The notes beneath the pieces were generated by a model. The model worked only from the letters and a program-made list of their open reading frames with translations. It did no database searches and was not told the DNA's origin. From JANQIV01 sp050117315 (GTDB taxonomy: Bacteria > Bacteroidota > Ignavibacteria > Ignavibacteriales > Melioribacteraceae), in assembly GCA_050117315.1 (NCBI GenBank), contig JASFMY010000007.1:38566-102565 (forward strand): a stretch of 64,000 bases of DNA, in the 5' to 3' direction. This document shows, one piece after another, positions 8,146-18,016 of this stretch. Positions within the stretch are counted from its first letter, which is position 1. Each line of letters begins with the position of its first letter. Both the position numbers and the translations under genes were made by a program.

Positions 8146-10153
8146 TGATATTGTTAAAAAAATAGAAGAACTAAGGAAAAAAATAAATGAATATAACTAT
8201 TCTTATTATGTTCTGAATGATTCGAAAATAAGTGACTATGAATATGACCAGTTATACAGTGAACTTGTAAAACTTGAAGAAGAAAATCCTGAATTAATTA
8301 CGGAAGACTCTCCAACCCGTCGAGTTGGTTCCGACCTCACAAAAGAATTTAAATCTGTTCAGCATTCCAGGCCAATGCTTAGTTTATCCAACACATACAA
8401 TGAATCAGAGTTGTACGATTTTGAAAAGCGTTTAAAAAATATTTTGGGTAAAGATTCTGAAATAGATTATGTAGTTGAACTAAAAATAGACGGTGTTTCT
8501 ATTTCGCTTAAATATGTAAACGGAAAATTAAATTTGGCTGCTACACGCGGTGATGGAACGACCGGCGAAGAAATTACGGTAAATGCAAAAACGATTAGGT
8601 CAATTCCGTTAAAGGTTGATATTAATTCCAACGACAAATATAATCTTTCGGAGTTCGAAGTTCGGGGTGAAGTTTTTATGGAAGTTGCGGCGTTTGAAAA
8701 ATTAAACGAAGAGAGAAAATCTTTAGGCGAAAAGGTATTTGCGAACCCAAGGAATTCGTCAGCCGGGACATTAAAAATGCAGGACCCGAAAATTGTAGCC
8801 AAACGTCCGCTGGATATTTTTGTTTATTACCTTATAAGCGGCAATACTGAATTCGATACCCAACTAGAAAATCTTGAATTACTTAAAACGCTTGGCTTTA
8901 AAGTAAATTCTAACTATAAACTCTGTAAGTCAATTAAGGAAGTAATTTCGTTTTGCAATGAATGGGAAGAAAAGAGGCATAGTTTGCCATATGAAATTGA
9001 CGGAGTTGTAATTAAGGTCAATTTAATTGCCCAACAGAATGAACTAGGCAGTGTTGCCAAATCGCCGCGCTGGGCAACGGCTTTCAAGTTTAAAGGGAAA
9101 CAATCATTAACTGCCATAAAAAATATTACCTGGCAGGTTGGCCGAACAGGTGCGCTAACCCCGGTTGCAGAATTAGAACCGGTATTTTTAGCCGGATCAA
9201 CCATCAGCAGAGCTACTTTGCATAACTATGACGAAATCCGGAGAAAAGATATAAGGGTTGGCGATACTGTAAAAATAGAAAAGGGCGGAGATGTTATTCC
9301 TAAAGTTGTTGAAGTAATTACCGAAAAAAGGGGAACTGATTTAAGTAAAACCGGTTTGCCTGAAAAATGCCCGGTATGCGGCAGTGAAATATTCAAACCG
9401 GAGAATGAAGTTATTTGCTATTGCATAAACAATAGCTGCCCGGCAAAGTTAAAAGCAAGCTTGCAGCATTTTGCATCGAGAGGTGCAATGGATATTGAAG
9501 GATTGGGTGAATCACTAATTAATCTTTTTGTAGATGAAGGCTTGTTAAAATCTTTTGCAGATATTTATTTGCTCGGTAATCATTTTGAAAAACTTGTTGA
9601 ATTTGAAAAGCTCGGCGAAAAAAGCGTGAAAAATCTGCTTGAAGGAATTGAAAAAAGCAAAGAGAGAGATTTTGCAAAAGTATTATTTGCCCTGGGCATT
9701 AGATACGTGGGGAGCGGTGTCGCTTTGAAACTGGCTGAACATTTTGAGAATATTGATAATCTTATAAATGCAGATGAAGAAGAAATAATATCGATCCATG
9801 AAATTGGGCCTAGTGTAAGCAAAAGCGTTGTTGAGTACTTTTTGAAAGAAGAAAACAAAAAACTTATAGAAAGATTAAAAGAAGCCGGGCTAAATTTTAA
9901 AGTGGCAAACAAACTCTCCAAGAATATTTTTAACGGTAAAACATTTGTTCTTACCGGCACACTTGAAAATATGACAAGGGATGAAGCAAAAGAGAAAATT
10001 ATATCATTTGGCGGAAAGGTAGTAACAAGCGTAAGCAAAAATACGGATTACGTCTTTGCCGGGGAAAAGGCCGGATCAAAATTGAAAAAGGCGAAACAAT
10101 TGAGTATTCCGGTAATAGATGAAGCAGAATTTAACAACATAATTAATAAATAA
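8138..10153 (+). CDS. ligA: NAD-dependent DNA ligase
   Basis: The 671-residue protein has the full LigA layout. The Ia domain is near the N terminus (YNYSYYVLNDSKISDYEYD). The adenylation domain carries VVELKIDGVS, with Lys116 as the adenylated residue. It is followed by the OB fold, a four-Cys zinc finger (Cys411 and Cys414, then CYCINNSC), HhH repeats and a C-terminal BRCT domain (from about residue 590, FNGKTFVLTGTLENMTRDEA). It seals nicks in replication and repair using NAD. The start overlaps the preceding gene by 8 bases. Confidence 0.97.
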   Translation: MNNDIVKKIEELRKKINEYNYSYYVLNDSKISDYEYDQLYSELVKLEEENPELITEDSPTRRVGSDLTKEFKSVQHSRPMLSLSNTYNESELYDFEKRLKNILGKDSEIDYVVELKIDGVSISLKYVNGKLNLAATRGDGTTGEEITVNAKTIRSIPLKVDINSNDKYNLSEFEVRGEVFMEVAAFEKLNEERKSLGEKVFANPRNSSAGTLKMQDPKIVAKRPLDIFVYYLISGNTEFDTQLENLELLKTLGFKVNSNYKLCKSIKEVISFCNEWEEKRHSLPYEIDGVVIKVNLIAQQNELGSVAKSPRWATAFKFKGKQSLTAIKNITWQVGRTGALTPVAELEPVFLAGSTISRATLHNYDEIRRKDIRVGDTVKIEKGGDVIPKVVEVITEKRGTDLSKTGLPEKCPVCGSEIFKPENEVICYCINNSCPAKLKASLQHFASRGAMDIEGLGESLINLFVDEGLLKSFADIYLLGNHFEKLVEFEKLGEKSVKNLLEGIEKSKERDFAKVLFALGIRYVGSGVALKLAEHFENIDNLINADEEEIISIHEIGPSVSKSVVEYFLKEENKKLIERLKEAGLNFKVANKLSKNIFNGKTFVLTGTLENMTRDEAKEKIISFGGKVVTSVSKNTDYVFAGEKAGSKLKKAKQLSIPVIDEAEFNNIINK

Positions 10154-10154
10154 A

Positions 10155-10685
10155 ATGTTACAATCCTTTTACGAAAAAGTAGGATCATTTATTCTCAAAA
10201 GGCGAACCATAAAAGAAACTGGCAAAGAACATTTTTTTAATAATTTTGTTGAAAACTCCCTTAAATTTCTGGTGATAATGCCTTTTGATGATTCAGCTTT
10301 TGGTAATGCAGAATCAGTGCTGCAATACCTAAAAAATAGAAATAAAAATGTATCCTTGCTATTGAAAGAACATAAAGTAAATACTCTACATGGTAATTCT
10401 TTATATCAGTTCATTCCTTTTGCAGAAGATGATATTAACAAAATCTCTTTACCCAACAAAGATTTCACCGATAAAATAGAAAAAAAACAATTTGATGTTG
10501 TAATTGATTTGAATCTGAATGTAAATTTATTTTCATTTGCAGTTTCATATTTATCAAGGGCTAAATTCAGAGTTGGATTTACAAAGTCAAATTCGGATTA
10601 TTATTATAATTTTCAGATTCCGCGTGATAAAACTATAATGGATAATTCATACGGAAATTTAGTAAATTGCTTAAAGATGTTTTGA
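10155..10685 (+). CDS. Hypothetical protein, half GT-B-like fold
   Basis: The 176-residue protein follows ligA by one base. Its middle (FLVIMPFDDSAFGNAESVLQ) and the run FDVVIDLNLNVNLFSFAVSY followed by FRVGFTKSNSDYYYNF recall the N-terminal half of ADP-heptose:LPS heptosyltransferases, where 'vaiDl' and 'rvGf' occupy equivalent places. No C-terminal nucleotide-binding half is present, so transferase activity is unlikely. Bacteroidota also carry small families of this size (DUF6913-like). The resemblance is by eye and the function is unknown. Confidence 0.5.
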   Translation: MLQSFYEKVGSFILKRRTIKETGKEHFFNNFVENSLKFLVIMPFDDSAFGNAESVLQYLKNRNKNVSLLLKEHKVNTLHGNSLYQFIPFAEDDINKISLPNKDFTDKIEKKQFDVVIDLNLNVNLFSFAVSYLSRAKFRVGFTKSNSDYYYNFQIPRDKTIMDNSYGNLVNCLKMF

Positions 10686-10701
10686 ACTTATTTAAATAAG
10701 T
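10686..10701. repeat. Perfect 16-bp palindrome
   Basis: ACTTATTTAAATAAGT is self-complementary and starts right after the TGA of the preceding gene. The half ACTTATTT recurs about 14 bases downstream. It may be an operator for the STAS gene at 10761 or chance in AT-rich DNA. Confidence 0.3.
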
Positions 10702-10760
10702 AATAAATTTGATGTACTTATTTGCATATTTAAAAAATTATTAAAAGTAGAATTATAGTT

Positions 10761-11120
10761 ATGGAAGAAAACATAAATTTTGAATTAAAGAAAATTAATG
10801 ATATAGCGATCTTTAAACTAAATGAAAAAAGATTTAATGCACAAATTGCGGGTTTGGTGAAAGGTGAGTTTACTATAATTCTGCATACGGAAGATGTTAA
10901 CAAACTTGTAATTGATTTATCAGCGGTTGAATATTGCGACAGCTCAGGGTTAAGTGCTATTTTGCTTGCATTTAGAGTTCTGCAATCAAAAAACGGCTCT
11001 ATCAGGATTGCAGCCCCTACGAAACACGTCAGAACATTAATTGAAATTTCCCAGCTCGACAGAATCCTTCCAATCAAAAATACTGTTGAAGAAGCAATTG
11101 AGGAATTGCAGAACTTATAG
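10761..11120 (+). CDS. STAS-domain anti-anti-sigma-like protein
   Basis: The 119-residue protein is a single STAS domain. It has the conserved strand-helix junction VIDLSAVEYCDSSGLSAIL, in which Ser61 matches the Ser phosphorylated in SpoIIAA/RsbV. Such proteins bind an anti-sigma kinase or another partner depending on phosphorylation. No HPK/RsbW-type kinase or PP2C phosphatase gene is adjacent, so the partners must lie elsewhere. It sits between two envelope or housekeeping genes and seems to be its own unit. Confidence 0.85.
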   Translation: MEENINFELKKINDIAIFKLNEKRFNAQIAGLVKGEFTIILHTEDVNKLVIDLSAVEYCDSSGLSAILLAFRVLQSKNGSIRIAAPTKHVRTLIEISQLDRILPIKNTVEEAIEELQNL

Positions 11121-11198
11121 TATTTTAATTAAATTATTTACTTGTTCATTATGTTCCAAGAACAATATTGACGGTTTAGTGTATAATAAAAAATTAAT

Positions 11199-13394
11199 AT
11201 GGGTAAGGGCATTAAATCAGACAGCAAAATAAGAACAGCGATTGTTTTTCTTACAATTATACTCGTGGTCCTAATGTTTCCCAAAGGGGAATCGATTGAA
11301 TCGGAAGTAACCGTTGGAACAATATGGATGCAGAATGATTTGATTGCATCTACTACTTTCGAGATATTGAAGGAACCTGAAGTATACGAAAGAGAGAAAA
11401 GATTAGCCGCTGAAGGTGTCCATCAAATTTTTATACTTGACAACTCAATACCCCAATTGGTAAAGGATTCTATAAGAGCTTATAATAAGTTGCTTCGGAA
11501 TGTTCTGGATGAAGATATTTTACTTGGTAATAGTCAATACGGAAATACCACGATTTTGTCGCCAACAGCATACCAGAATTTTAAGTCAATCAGAAAACGT
11601 GAAAACAATTTTTCATCTAGGTCAACAATTACCTTAAATAGAATTTTGGATGTTTCAAACAACATTATTGATAGAATTTATAGGAAGGGTCTGCTTAATT
11701 TATCTTTCTCTGATATCTCCAAAGACAGTATATCCATACGTGAAGGTAAGTTTGAAAAGGTAACCAGCAAGACAAAGTATTACGACAAAAATTCTGCAAG
11801 TACATACATCGATAATTATTTATTTAATTACCTCAGCAGGGATTCTGTTTATAACAACTCTGTTGCTGAGTATATTAATCACTTTCTTATGCCAAACGTA
11901 ATTCATAGCAGTCAATTAACAAATGATGCTATTGAATTGGCTAAAGAAAAGGTTTTGAGAAATATTGGTATTGTAAATGAAAACGAAAGAATAGTTGCCA
12001 AGCACGATAGAATTACAAAAGAAATAAAAGACAAAATTGATTCTTATAGAATTGCTAAAGGTGAAGAAAGCAGTTTCTGGGCAAGGTTTGCTCAAAACCT
12101 TGGAAAATTTTTGCATATTATTTCGGTGTTTACTCTATTCTGTATTTATATTTACTTATTTAGAAAAAAGATTTATTACGATAACTACAAGATCCTTTTA
12201 ATATCGATTGTAATTTTATTTATTACATTTCTTGCCTTTTTGATTTTCCATATTGATATCGATATTGTTCTGCCTTTTGAGTACTTGGTTCTTGTTCCCG
12301 TTGCTTCTATGCTTCTAACAATTATTTTTGATTCAAGAGTTGGGTTTTATGCGACTGTTGTGATTGCTTTTATAATTGGCGGAATTAGAGGTAACGACTA
12401 TGTGTTGGCTATTACCAATATTGTTGCCGGGGGTATGGCTGCATACACTGTAAGAGATATAAAAAACAGAAGTCAAATTTTTATATCGTTTATTTATATA
12501 CTAATAGGCTATGTAGTCACTATTACAGCATTCGGACTGGAGAGGTTCGATTCTTATAGTCATATTCTGCTTCAATCGGGTTTTGCTGCAGGTAATGCTT
12601 TAGTAAGCGCTGTACTGACTTACGGTTTAATAATATTCTTTGAGAGATCATTTAAAATTACGACTGACCTTACGCTGCTGGAATTAACGGATTTTAATAA
12701 TCCGTTACTGAAAAAATTAGCAGCAGATGCACCGGGTACCTTTACTCATTCGATAACAATGGGCTCAATGGTTGAAAATGCTGCGGTTGAAATTGGAGCA
12801 AACCCAATACTGGCAAGGGTCGGGGCTTACTACCATGATATCGGTAAAACTTTGGAACCGGATAAGTTTGTTGAAAACCAGCTTGACAATAAAAATATTC
12901 ATGAATCATTGGAACCGCAGAAAAGTGCAGATTTAATTATAGCCCATGTTAATCAGGGAATTGAATTAGCAAAAAAAAATAAGCTTCCGCAGGCAATTAT
13001 TGATTTTATACCGATGCATCACGGTACAATGGTAGTAAAATATTTTTATGAAAAAGCCAAAGAGAAAAATCCGGATAACGAAGTATCCGAAGATGATTTC
13101 AGGTATCCCGGACCTAAACCAAATACAAAAGAAACGACACTCGTTATGCTTGCCGATGCTTGTGAATCTACAGTGAGGTCAATTGTTGAACCCGAAGTAA
13201 AACAGGTTGAAAATGTAATTTCAAATTTAATAAAAATGCGAATTGACGATAACCAGCTTAACGATTCCCCTATCACTCTTCGTGATATTAACAAAATTAA
13301 AGAGTCCTTCCTGAAAACTTTATTAGTGCAGCATCATAAAAGAATAAGATACCCCAAGCAGGAAGAATTGGAAAACGATCCTGCCGAAAGTTAA
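11199..13394 (+). CDS. pgpH: 7TM HD phosphodiesterase, PgpH type
   Basis: The 731-residue protein follows the PgpH layout: one N-terminal helix, a large extracytoplasmic 7TMR-HDED region (about 35-300), seven membrane helices (about 310-480) and a cytoplasmic HD domain. His517 (FTHSI) and His546-Asp547 (YYHDIGK) are metal ligands, and a further His pair occurs in PMHHGTM. PgpH of Listeria hydrolyses cyclic-di-AMP, so it likely lowers that messenger here, though I see no cyclase gene in the window. The family often sits near ybeY; here xerD follows directly with no gap. Confidence 0.88.
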   Translation: MGKGIKSDSKIRTAIVFLTIILVVLMFPKGESIESEVTVGTIWMQNDLIASTTFEILKEPEVYEREKRLAAEGVHQIFILDNSIPQLVKDSIRAYNKLLRNVLDEDILLGNSQYGNTTILSPTAYQNFKSIRKRENNFSSRSTITLNRILDVSNNIIDRIYRKGLLNLSFSDISKDSISIREGKFEKVTSKTKYYDKNSASTYIDNYLFNYLSRDSVYNNSVAEYINHFLMPNVIHSSQLTNDAIELAKEKVLRNIGIVNENERIVAKHDRITKEIKDKIDSYRIAKGEESSFWARFAQNLGKFLHIISVFTLFCIYIYLFRKKIYYDNYKILLISIVILFITFLAFLIFHIDIDIVLPFEYLVLVPVASMLLTIIFDSRVGFYATVVIAFIIGGIRGNDYVLAITNIVAGGMAAYTVRDIKNRSQIFISFIYILIGYVVTITAFGLERFDSYSHILLQSGFAAGNALVSAVLTYGLIIFFERSFKITTDLTLLELTDFNNPLLKKLAADAPGTFTHSITMGSMVENAAVEIGANPILARVGAYYHDIGKTLEPDKFVENQLDNKNIHESLEPQKSADLIIAHVNQGIELAKKNKLPQAIIDFIPMHHGTMVVKYFYEKAKEKNPDNEVSEDDFRYPGPKPNTKETTLVMLADACESTVRSIVEPEVKQVENVISNLIKMRIDDNQLNDSPITLRDINKIKESFLKTLLVQHHKRIRYPKQEELENDPAES

Positions 13395-14288
13395 ATGGAA
13401 GAATTCTTAAAAGAGTATCTCGCTATTTTAAAACTTGAAAAAAATCTTTCGGAAAATTCCATCGTTTCTTATTCAAACGATATTAATAAATTTATAAATT
13501 TTGCCGAAGATCGATCAGTTAATGATTGGAGTAAAATAAGCCCATCGTTAATATCGAAATATTTTAACCTACAAAGAGAAGTTGGACTCGGCAGTTCTAC
13601 CGCGGCAAGATATTTATCTTCCCTTAAAGGGTTCTTCAAATATTTACACAAAAGAAAATATATCAACAAAAATCCGGCGGAAAACCTTTTTTCTACTAAG
13701 TTGACAAGGAAACTCCCTGTTGTGTTAACAGTTGAAGAAATGTTTCAATTGTTGGAGGTACCCGAAAGTAATGAAAGGCTGGGAGCGCGTGATAAAGCTT
13801 TGTTGGAACTGGCATACTCATCAGGTCTAAGGGTATCCGAAATAATAAATCTAAAATTATCCGACTTGTTATTAAAGGACGAAGTAGTAAGAATTTTGGG
13901 TAAAGGCAATAAATACAGAATCGTTCCGGTTGGTTCGAGCGCTGTTGATGCGGTAACAAATTATTTGCAAAAGTTCCGTCCGCTTCTGGAAAAACGAATG
14001 CATAGCCATAATTATGTTTTCCTAAACAATAGGGGGACAAAATTATCGAGAATGGGCATCTGGAAAATCTTAAAAAAATATTGTGAAGAAGCGGGAATAA
14101 AAAAAGATGTGCATCCGCATACAATAAGGCATAGCTTTGCAACACATTTACTGGAAGGCGGTGCAGATTTAAGAGCTGTTCAGGAAATGCTTGGGCATGC
14201 AGATATTTCAACAACACAGATTTATACTCATATTGATAGAGAGTTTATAAAACAAGAATTTCACGATTATCATCCGAGGGGTAAATAA
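13395..14288 (+). CDS. xerD: Tyrosine recombinase XerC/XerD
   Basis: The 297-residue protein has an N-terminal SAM-like DNA-binding domain (about 1-85) and a phage-integrase catalytic domain. Catalytic residues are visible: Arg146 (SSGLRVSE), His242 and Arg245 (HPHTIRHSFATH), His268 (LGHAD) and the nucleophile Tyr277 (TTQIYTH). The length and the lack of extra domains fit a chromosomal Xer that resolves dimers at dif. XerC and XerD cannot be told apart by eye. It starts on the base after the HD gene stop. Confidence 0.92.
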   Translation: MEEFLKEYLAILKLEKNLSENSIVSYSNDINKFINFAEDRSVNDWSKISPSLISKYFNLQREVGLGSSTAARYLSSLKGFFKYLHKRKYINKNPAENLFSTKLTRKLPVVLTVEEMFQLLEVPESNERLGARDKALLELAYSSGLRVSEIINLKLSDLLLKDEVVRILGKGNKYRIVPVGSSAVDAVTNYLQKFRPLLEKRMHSHNYVFLNNRGTKLSRMGIWKILKKYCEEAGIKKDVHPHTIRHSFATHLLEGGADLRAVQEMLGHADISTTQIYTHIDREFIKQEFHDYHPRGK

Positions 14289-14289
14289 A

Positions 14290-14928
14290 TTGAACGATAT
14301 ACAGGTTAGCGAGAGACTGATTAATTTTTTGATCTTTTTGCCTCTATTTTTTATTTCACTTTCCGTACATGAATTTGCACATGCATATCTTGCAAATAAA
14401 CTTGGAGACAGCACTGCTAAAAATCTGGGCAGGCTAACTCTCAATCCTTTAAAACATATTGATTTGGTGGGAAGCGTGTTAATGCCGGTTATTGCATTTG
14501 CATCAGGATTGATGATTATCGGATGGGCAAAGCCTGTGCCCGTTAACCCGAACAATTTTAAAAAGCCTTATTCCGATGATGCAGTAGTATCAGTCGCAGG
14601 CCCGATTTCAAATCTTGCGTTAGCTTTTTTGTTTGCAGTAATTTTATTCTTTAATAATACCATAAATACAGATAGCTGGTTAAACGGAATTTTAACATTA
14701 GCCGTTTATTTTAACATATTTTTATTTGCGTTCAATTTACTGCCTATACCGCCGTTGGATGGTTCTCATATTTTATTTGACCTTTTCCCGAACAGACTAA
14801 CTGCCAAAATATTAAACTTGGGGTTTTACGGCACTATCATTTTGTTTCTTTTTATTTACAGTCCTCTGTGGAAATATTTTATGACGTTTGTACTTGGGAT
14901 AACAGAATTTATATTGAATACAGTATAG
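14290..14928 (+). CDS. Site-2 protease family membrane metalloprotease (M50)
   Basis: The 212-residue polytopic protein carries the zinc motif HExxH (VHEFAHAYLANKLGD, first helix). Its second motif, FNLLPIPPLDGSH, matches the LxxxPxxxxDG pattern that holds the third metal ligand. It belongs to the small, PDZ-free M50B proteins that cut within membranes, typically of unknown substrate. The start is TTG at 14290, directly after the xer stop. Confidence 0.88.
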   Translation: MNDIQVSERLINFLIFLPLFFISLSVHEFAHAYLANKLGDSTAKNLGRLTLNPLKHIDLVGSVLMPVIAFASGLMIIGWAKPVPVNPNNFKKPYSDDAVVSVAGPISNLALAFLFAVILFFNNTINTDSWLNGILTLAVYFNIFLFAFNLLPIPPLDGSHILFDLFPNRLTAKILNLGFYGTIILFLFIYSPLWKYFMTFVLGITEFILNTV

Positions 14929-14931
14929 ACT

Positions 14932-16137
14932 ATGACAAAAATATTTTCAATTGTTACATTAACTATTTTAGTTCTTGCCTGCCAAACGGAAGAGCCAAAT
15001 AAACCCGATAAAAAAATTAAGTCGGGTTATTTTACAATTCAATTACACAGGACAGATGAGACTACAAATTTAGACTCTCTCTTTAATTCAATTAAAGCGT
15101 CAGTTACGGATTCGGTTTATTTTTATCAGGAAAAGAACAGAAAAAAAATTAGGATTGGTTTTTTTGAAGATTCATTTTTAGCAGGCCAAAAAGCATTCAC
15201 TTTTTTCACTAATAAAATAATTCGGAAGTATGAACTGATTAATACTTCCAATCAAAAAAGAGTCCGCAATAATTTTAAGAAAATTTATTTTATTTCCGTT
15301 GAGAATGAAAGAAAGTCTTTGTTTGAATATGATTTATTAAAACGTGAATACAGGCTGCTCTGGGATAAATGGGGACATGATATTGTTAGACTTTGGAGAA
15401 ATAAAAGTAACAGTATTGTGAATTTCAGTACCGCACTTTCTTTGGGGAGGAGAGCGGGATTTCCGTTTATATTAAATGCAAAATTATACTCTTTCCGAAA
15501 TAATAATGTTAATCTTATAATGAAATACGGAGACGGTTTGCAAAACTATTCTTATTGGGAGAACGATTCAACCTTTCATAGTTATTATACTTATCTGGAT
15601 ACAGTAAATTCTTCGTTCGTTTATAGAAGGCAAAATACTTTCACTTCAAAAATGGAATTAGTTGCCGATTCTTTAGAAAGGTTTGACTTGTTAAAAGACG
15701 GTTTCCCTTTATCAATTAACAAACCGGTAGAACTTATTTCTCCTGACAGAAACTATGAAATAAAAGCCTCTGTAGAAAGGCAAGTTCTTAACTATTCGAT
15801 TAATGATATCCCAAATGGTATATCAATACCCGTTGTAAAAGATTCGTTAATACTAATGAGTGTTGAATGGACACCACAAAATGATTTCTGTATTTTATCA
15901 TTTGCATATGAATCGGGAGAAGATTCTTTATCAAAATTAATTGTTATAAATCTTGAAGAAAAAAAAATGCAGAATGTTTTTATTCAAGGGTTCTCCGCTG
16001 ATTTTATAGTGCATGGTAATTTAGTTATATTTGATGAATGGATTGATAATAAAAGGATTATGATCTTCGATTACAGGAAAAATTCCGTTATAGATATGAT
16101 AGAAACAAGACACGGCTGCGGGATTAATAGAATTTAA
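14932..16137 (+). CDS. Hypothetical lipoprotein
   Basis: The 401-residue protein opens with a lipoprotein signal (MTKIFSIVTLTILVLAC, lipobox VLAC, Cys at 17). The rest is rich in beta-type, Tyr/Phe/Ser-heavy segments. I recognise no named domain; some stretches (KIYFISVENERKSLFEY, ILMSVEWTPQNDFCILSF) resemble the repeating strands of TolB or propeller-like proteins, but this is weak. It sits 3 bases after the M50 protease gene and before an ABC exporter, so an envelope role is likely. No catalytic motif is evident. Confidence 0.65.
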   Translation: MTKIFSIVTLTILVLACQTEEPNKPDKKIKSGYFTIQLHRTDETTNLDSLFNSIKASVTDSVYFYQEKNRKKIRIGFFEDSFLAGQKAFTFFTNKIIRKYELINTSNQKRVRNNFKKIYFISVENERKSLFEYDLLKREYRLLWDKWGHDIVRLWRNKSNSIVNFSTALSLGRRAGFPFILNAKLYSFRNNNVNLIMKYGDGLQNYSYWENDSTFHSYYTYLDTVNSSFVYRRQNTFTSKMELVADSLERFDLLKDGFPLSINKPVELISPDRNYEIKASVERQVLNYSINDIPNGISIPVVKDSLILMSVEWTPQNDFCILSFAYESGEDSLSKLIVINLEEKKMQNVFIQGFSADFIVHGNLVIFDEWIDNKRIMIFDYRKNSVIDMIETRHGCGINRI

Positions 16138-16150
16138 GGAAACAATTTTT

Positions 16151-18016
16151 TTGGAAACTTACTTTAAAATTTTAAACTACGTAAAACCTTTCTGGAAACA
16201 CTTATCTCTTTCGATTATTTGTACGATAATTTATGCATTGCTTAACGGTGCTTCTATTTATTTGACAATCCCTTTGCTGGATGCGCTTTTCCAGGATTCT
16301 AAGTTTGCAAATAATCAGCAGGAAAAAGTAATTGAAGAAAACGTCACTTCTCAAAATTCTCTCACCGGTTATTTTGACGGGTTAAAAAAAACTTTTCAAG
16401 AATTTATTTTTGAAGGTGAAGCGTCGGAAGTTTTACTGAGAATTTGCCTTTTAATTTTAGCCGCGTTTTTGGGGAAAAATTTGTTTGGATACTTGCAGGC
16501 TTTTTTTCTTGCTTATGTTGAACAGGGTGTAATAAAAAGAATTAGAGATCAGGCATATGTTCATCTTCACAAACTACCGATGGGATTCTTTAAAGGAGAG
16601 AAGACAGGGAACTTAATCTCACGAATCTTAAACGATGTTTATGTAATTCAAACAAGTGTTTCAACGATTTTTTTCAATCTTATACGGGAGCCTTTAACAA
16701 TAGTAGTTTTCCTTGGTATTGCATTCTCTATTACTTGGAAATTAACTTTGTTCTCAATAGTCGTCATTCCTTTATCGTCAATTGTAATTGCAAAAATCGG
16801 TGAGATATTAAGGAAGCAGAGTTCATTTCTCCAGGAAAAAATGTCCGAGCTTACAACCATACTTCATGAAACAATTTCCGGCGTTAAAATTGTAAAAGCA
16901 TTCGGAATGGAAGATTACGAAAATGATAAATTCAAAAAGCAGACCGACAATCTAAGAAGGCAGGCGTTAAAAATGGTAAGAATTAGGAACGTTTCTTCTC
17001 CGGTAACAGAGCTGTTAAGTGTTGTTGTAGGAGCCGCAATGATTTATTACGGCGGTCATCTTGTGCTTGAAGAAGGAGCATTAAAAGCCAGCGAGTTCCT
17101 CGGGTTCCTTTTTGCAATTTTCAGTTTAATGACACCGATAAAAGAATTAAGCAATATTAATAACAGAATTCAGGAATCAAGCGCTGCAGCAGACAGAGTG
17201 TTTGAAATTTTGGAAACAGAACCAAAAATTAAAGACCGTGAAAATTCAATTAAGGTTGACGGATTCAATTCAGAGGTTGAATATAAAAATGTAAGCTTCC
17301 ATTATGATGACTCGGACGAACTGGTTTTAAGAAACATAAGTTTTCAAGTAAACAAAGGTGAGATTATTGCTTTTGTGGGCAGCAGCGGTGCAGGCAAAAC
17401 AACAGTTGTTGATTTACTCCCGCGCTTTTTCGATGCTGTTAAAGGCGAAATACTTCTTGATGGAATCAATATCAAAGAAATCAAAATAAATGATTTAAGA
17501 AACTTAATGGGTATTGTTACTCAGGAGGTTGTTCTGTTTAACGAACCCGTCAAAAACAACATTGCTTACGGTTACAAAAATTATCCTGAAGAAGAAATAA
17601 TAGCTGCAGCAAAAGCGGCTAATGCTCATGATTTTATATTGGAGCTTCCTTACGGTTATGATACTGTGATAGGTGAACGCGGTACAAAACTCTCCGGTGG
17701 GCAGAGACAAAGAATCTCAATAGCAAGAGCATTGCTTAAGAATCCGCCCATTATGATTTTTGATGAAGCTACTTCTTCGCTTGACAATGAATCTGAACAG
17801 CTTGTGCAGGAAGCTATTGAAAGATTGATGAAAGACAGAACAACGTTTGTTATTGCGCACAGGTTAAGTACTATTAGAAATGCAAACCGAATAATTGTTT
17901 TAGACCAGGGAAGAATAATACAAGAAGGGACGCACGATGAACTTATAAACCGGAATGACGGACTTTACAGTAAATTATACGAAATGCAGTTTAGAGACTT
18001 TAATGGAAATAAGTGA
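16151..18016 (+). CDS. ABC transporter, MsbA-like half transporter
   Basis: The 621-residue protein fuses a six-helix type IV exporter membrane domain (about 1-340) to an ATPase. The ATPase has Walker A GSSGAGKTT (about 410-418), the Q-loop VTQEVVLF, signature KLSGGQRQRISIARAL, Walker B IMIFDEATSSLD and the switch His in VIAHRLST. It probably flips lipid A, a lipid-linked glycan or another lipid. An unusually long acidic loop (about 50-85) precedes the third helix. The start is TTG 16151, 10 bases after AAGGA. Its stop overlaps the next gene, an O-antigen ligase-like protein, by 14 bases, suggesting a joint role in polysaccharide export. Confidence 0.9.
   Translation: METYFKILNYVKPFWKHLSLSIICTIIYALLNGASIYLTIPLLDALFQDSKFANNQQEKVIEENVTSQNSLTGYFDGLKKTFQEFIFEGEASEVLLRICLLILAAFLGKNLFGYLQAFFLAYVEQGVIKRIRDQAYVHLHKLPMGFFKGEKTGNLISRILNDVYVIQTSVSTIFFNLIREPLTIVVFLGIAFSITWKLTLFSIVVIPLSSIVIAKIGEILRKQSSFLQEKMSELTTILHETISGVKIVKAFGMEDYENDKFKKQTDNLRRQALKMVRIRNVSSPVTELLSVVVGAAMIYYGGHLVLEEGALKASEFLGFLFAIFSLMTPIKELSNINNRIQESSAAADRVFEILETEPKIKDRENSIKVDGFNSEVEYKNVSFHYDDSDELVLRNISFQVNKGEIIAFVGSSGAGKTTVVDLLPRFFDAVKGEILLDGINIKEIKINDLRNLMGIVTQEVVLFNEPVKNNIAYGYKNYPEEEIIAAAKAANAHDFILELPYGYDTVIGERGTKLSGGQRQRISIARALLKNPPIMIFDEATSSLDNESEQLVQEAIERLMKDRTTFVIAHRLSTIRNANRIIVLDQGRIIQEGTHDELINRNDGLYSKLYEMQFRDFNGNK

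Noticed and set aside
17955..18002. Extra 16 residues on the polymerase
   Set aside because: These codons are inside the ABC gene in another frame and precede a good ATG at 18003.
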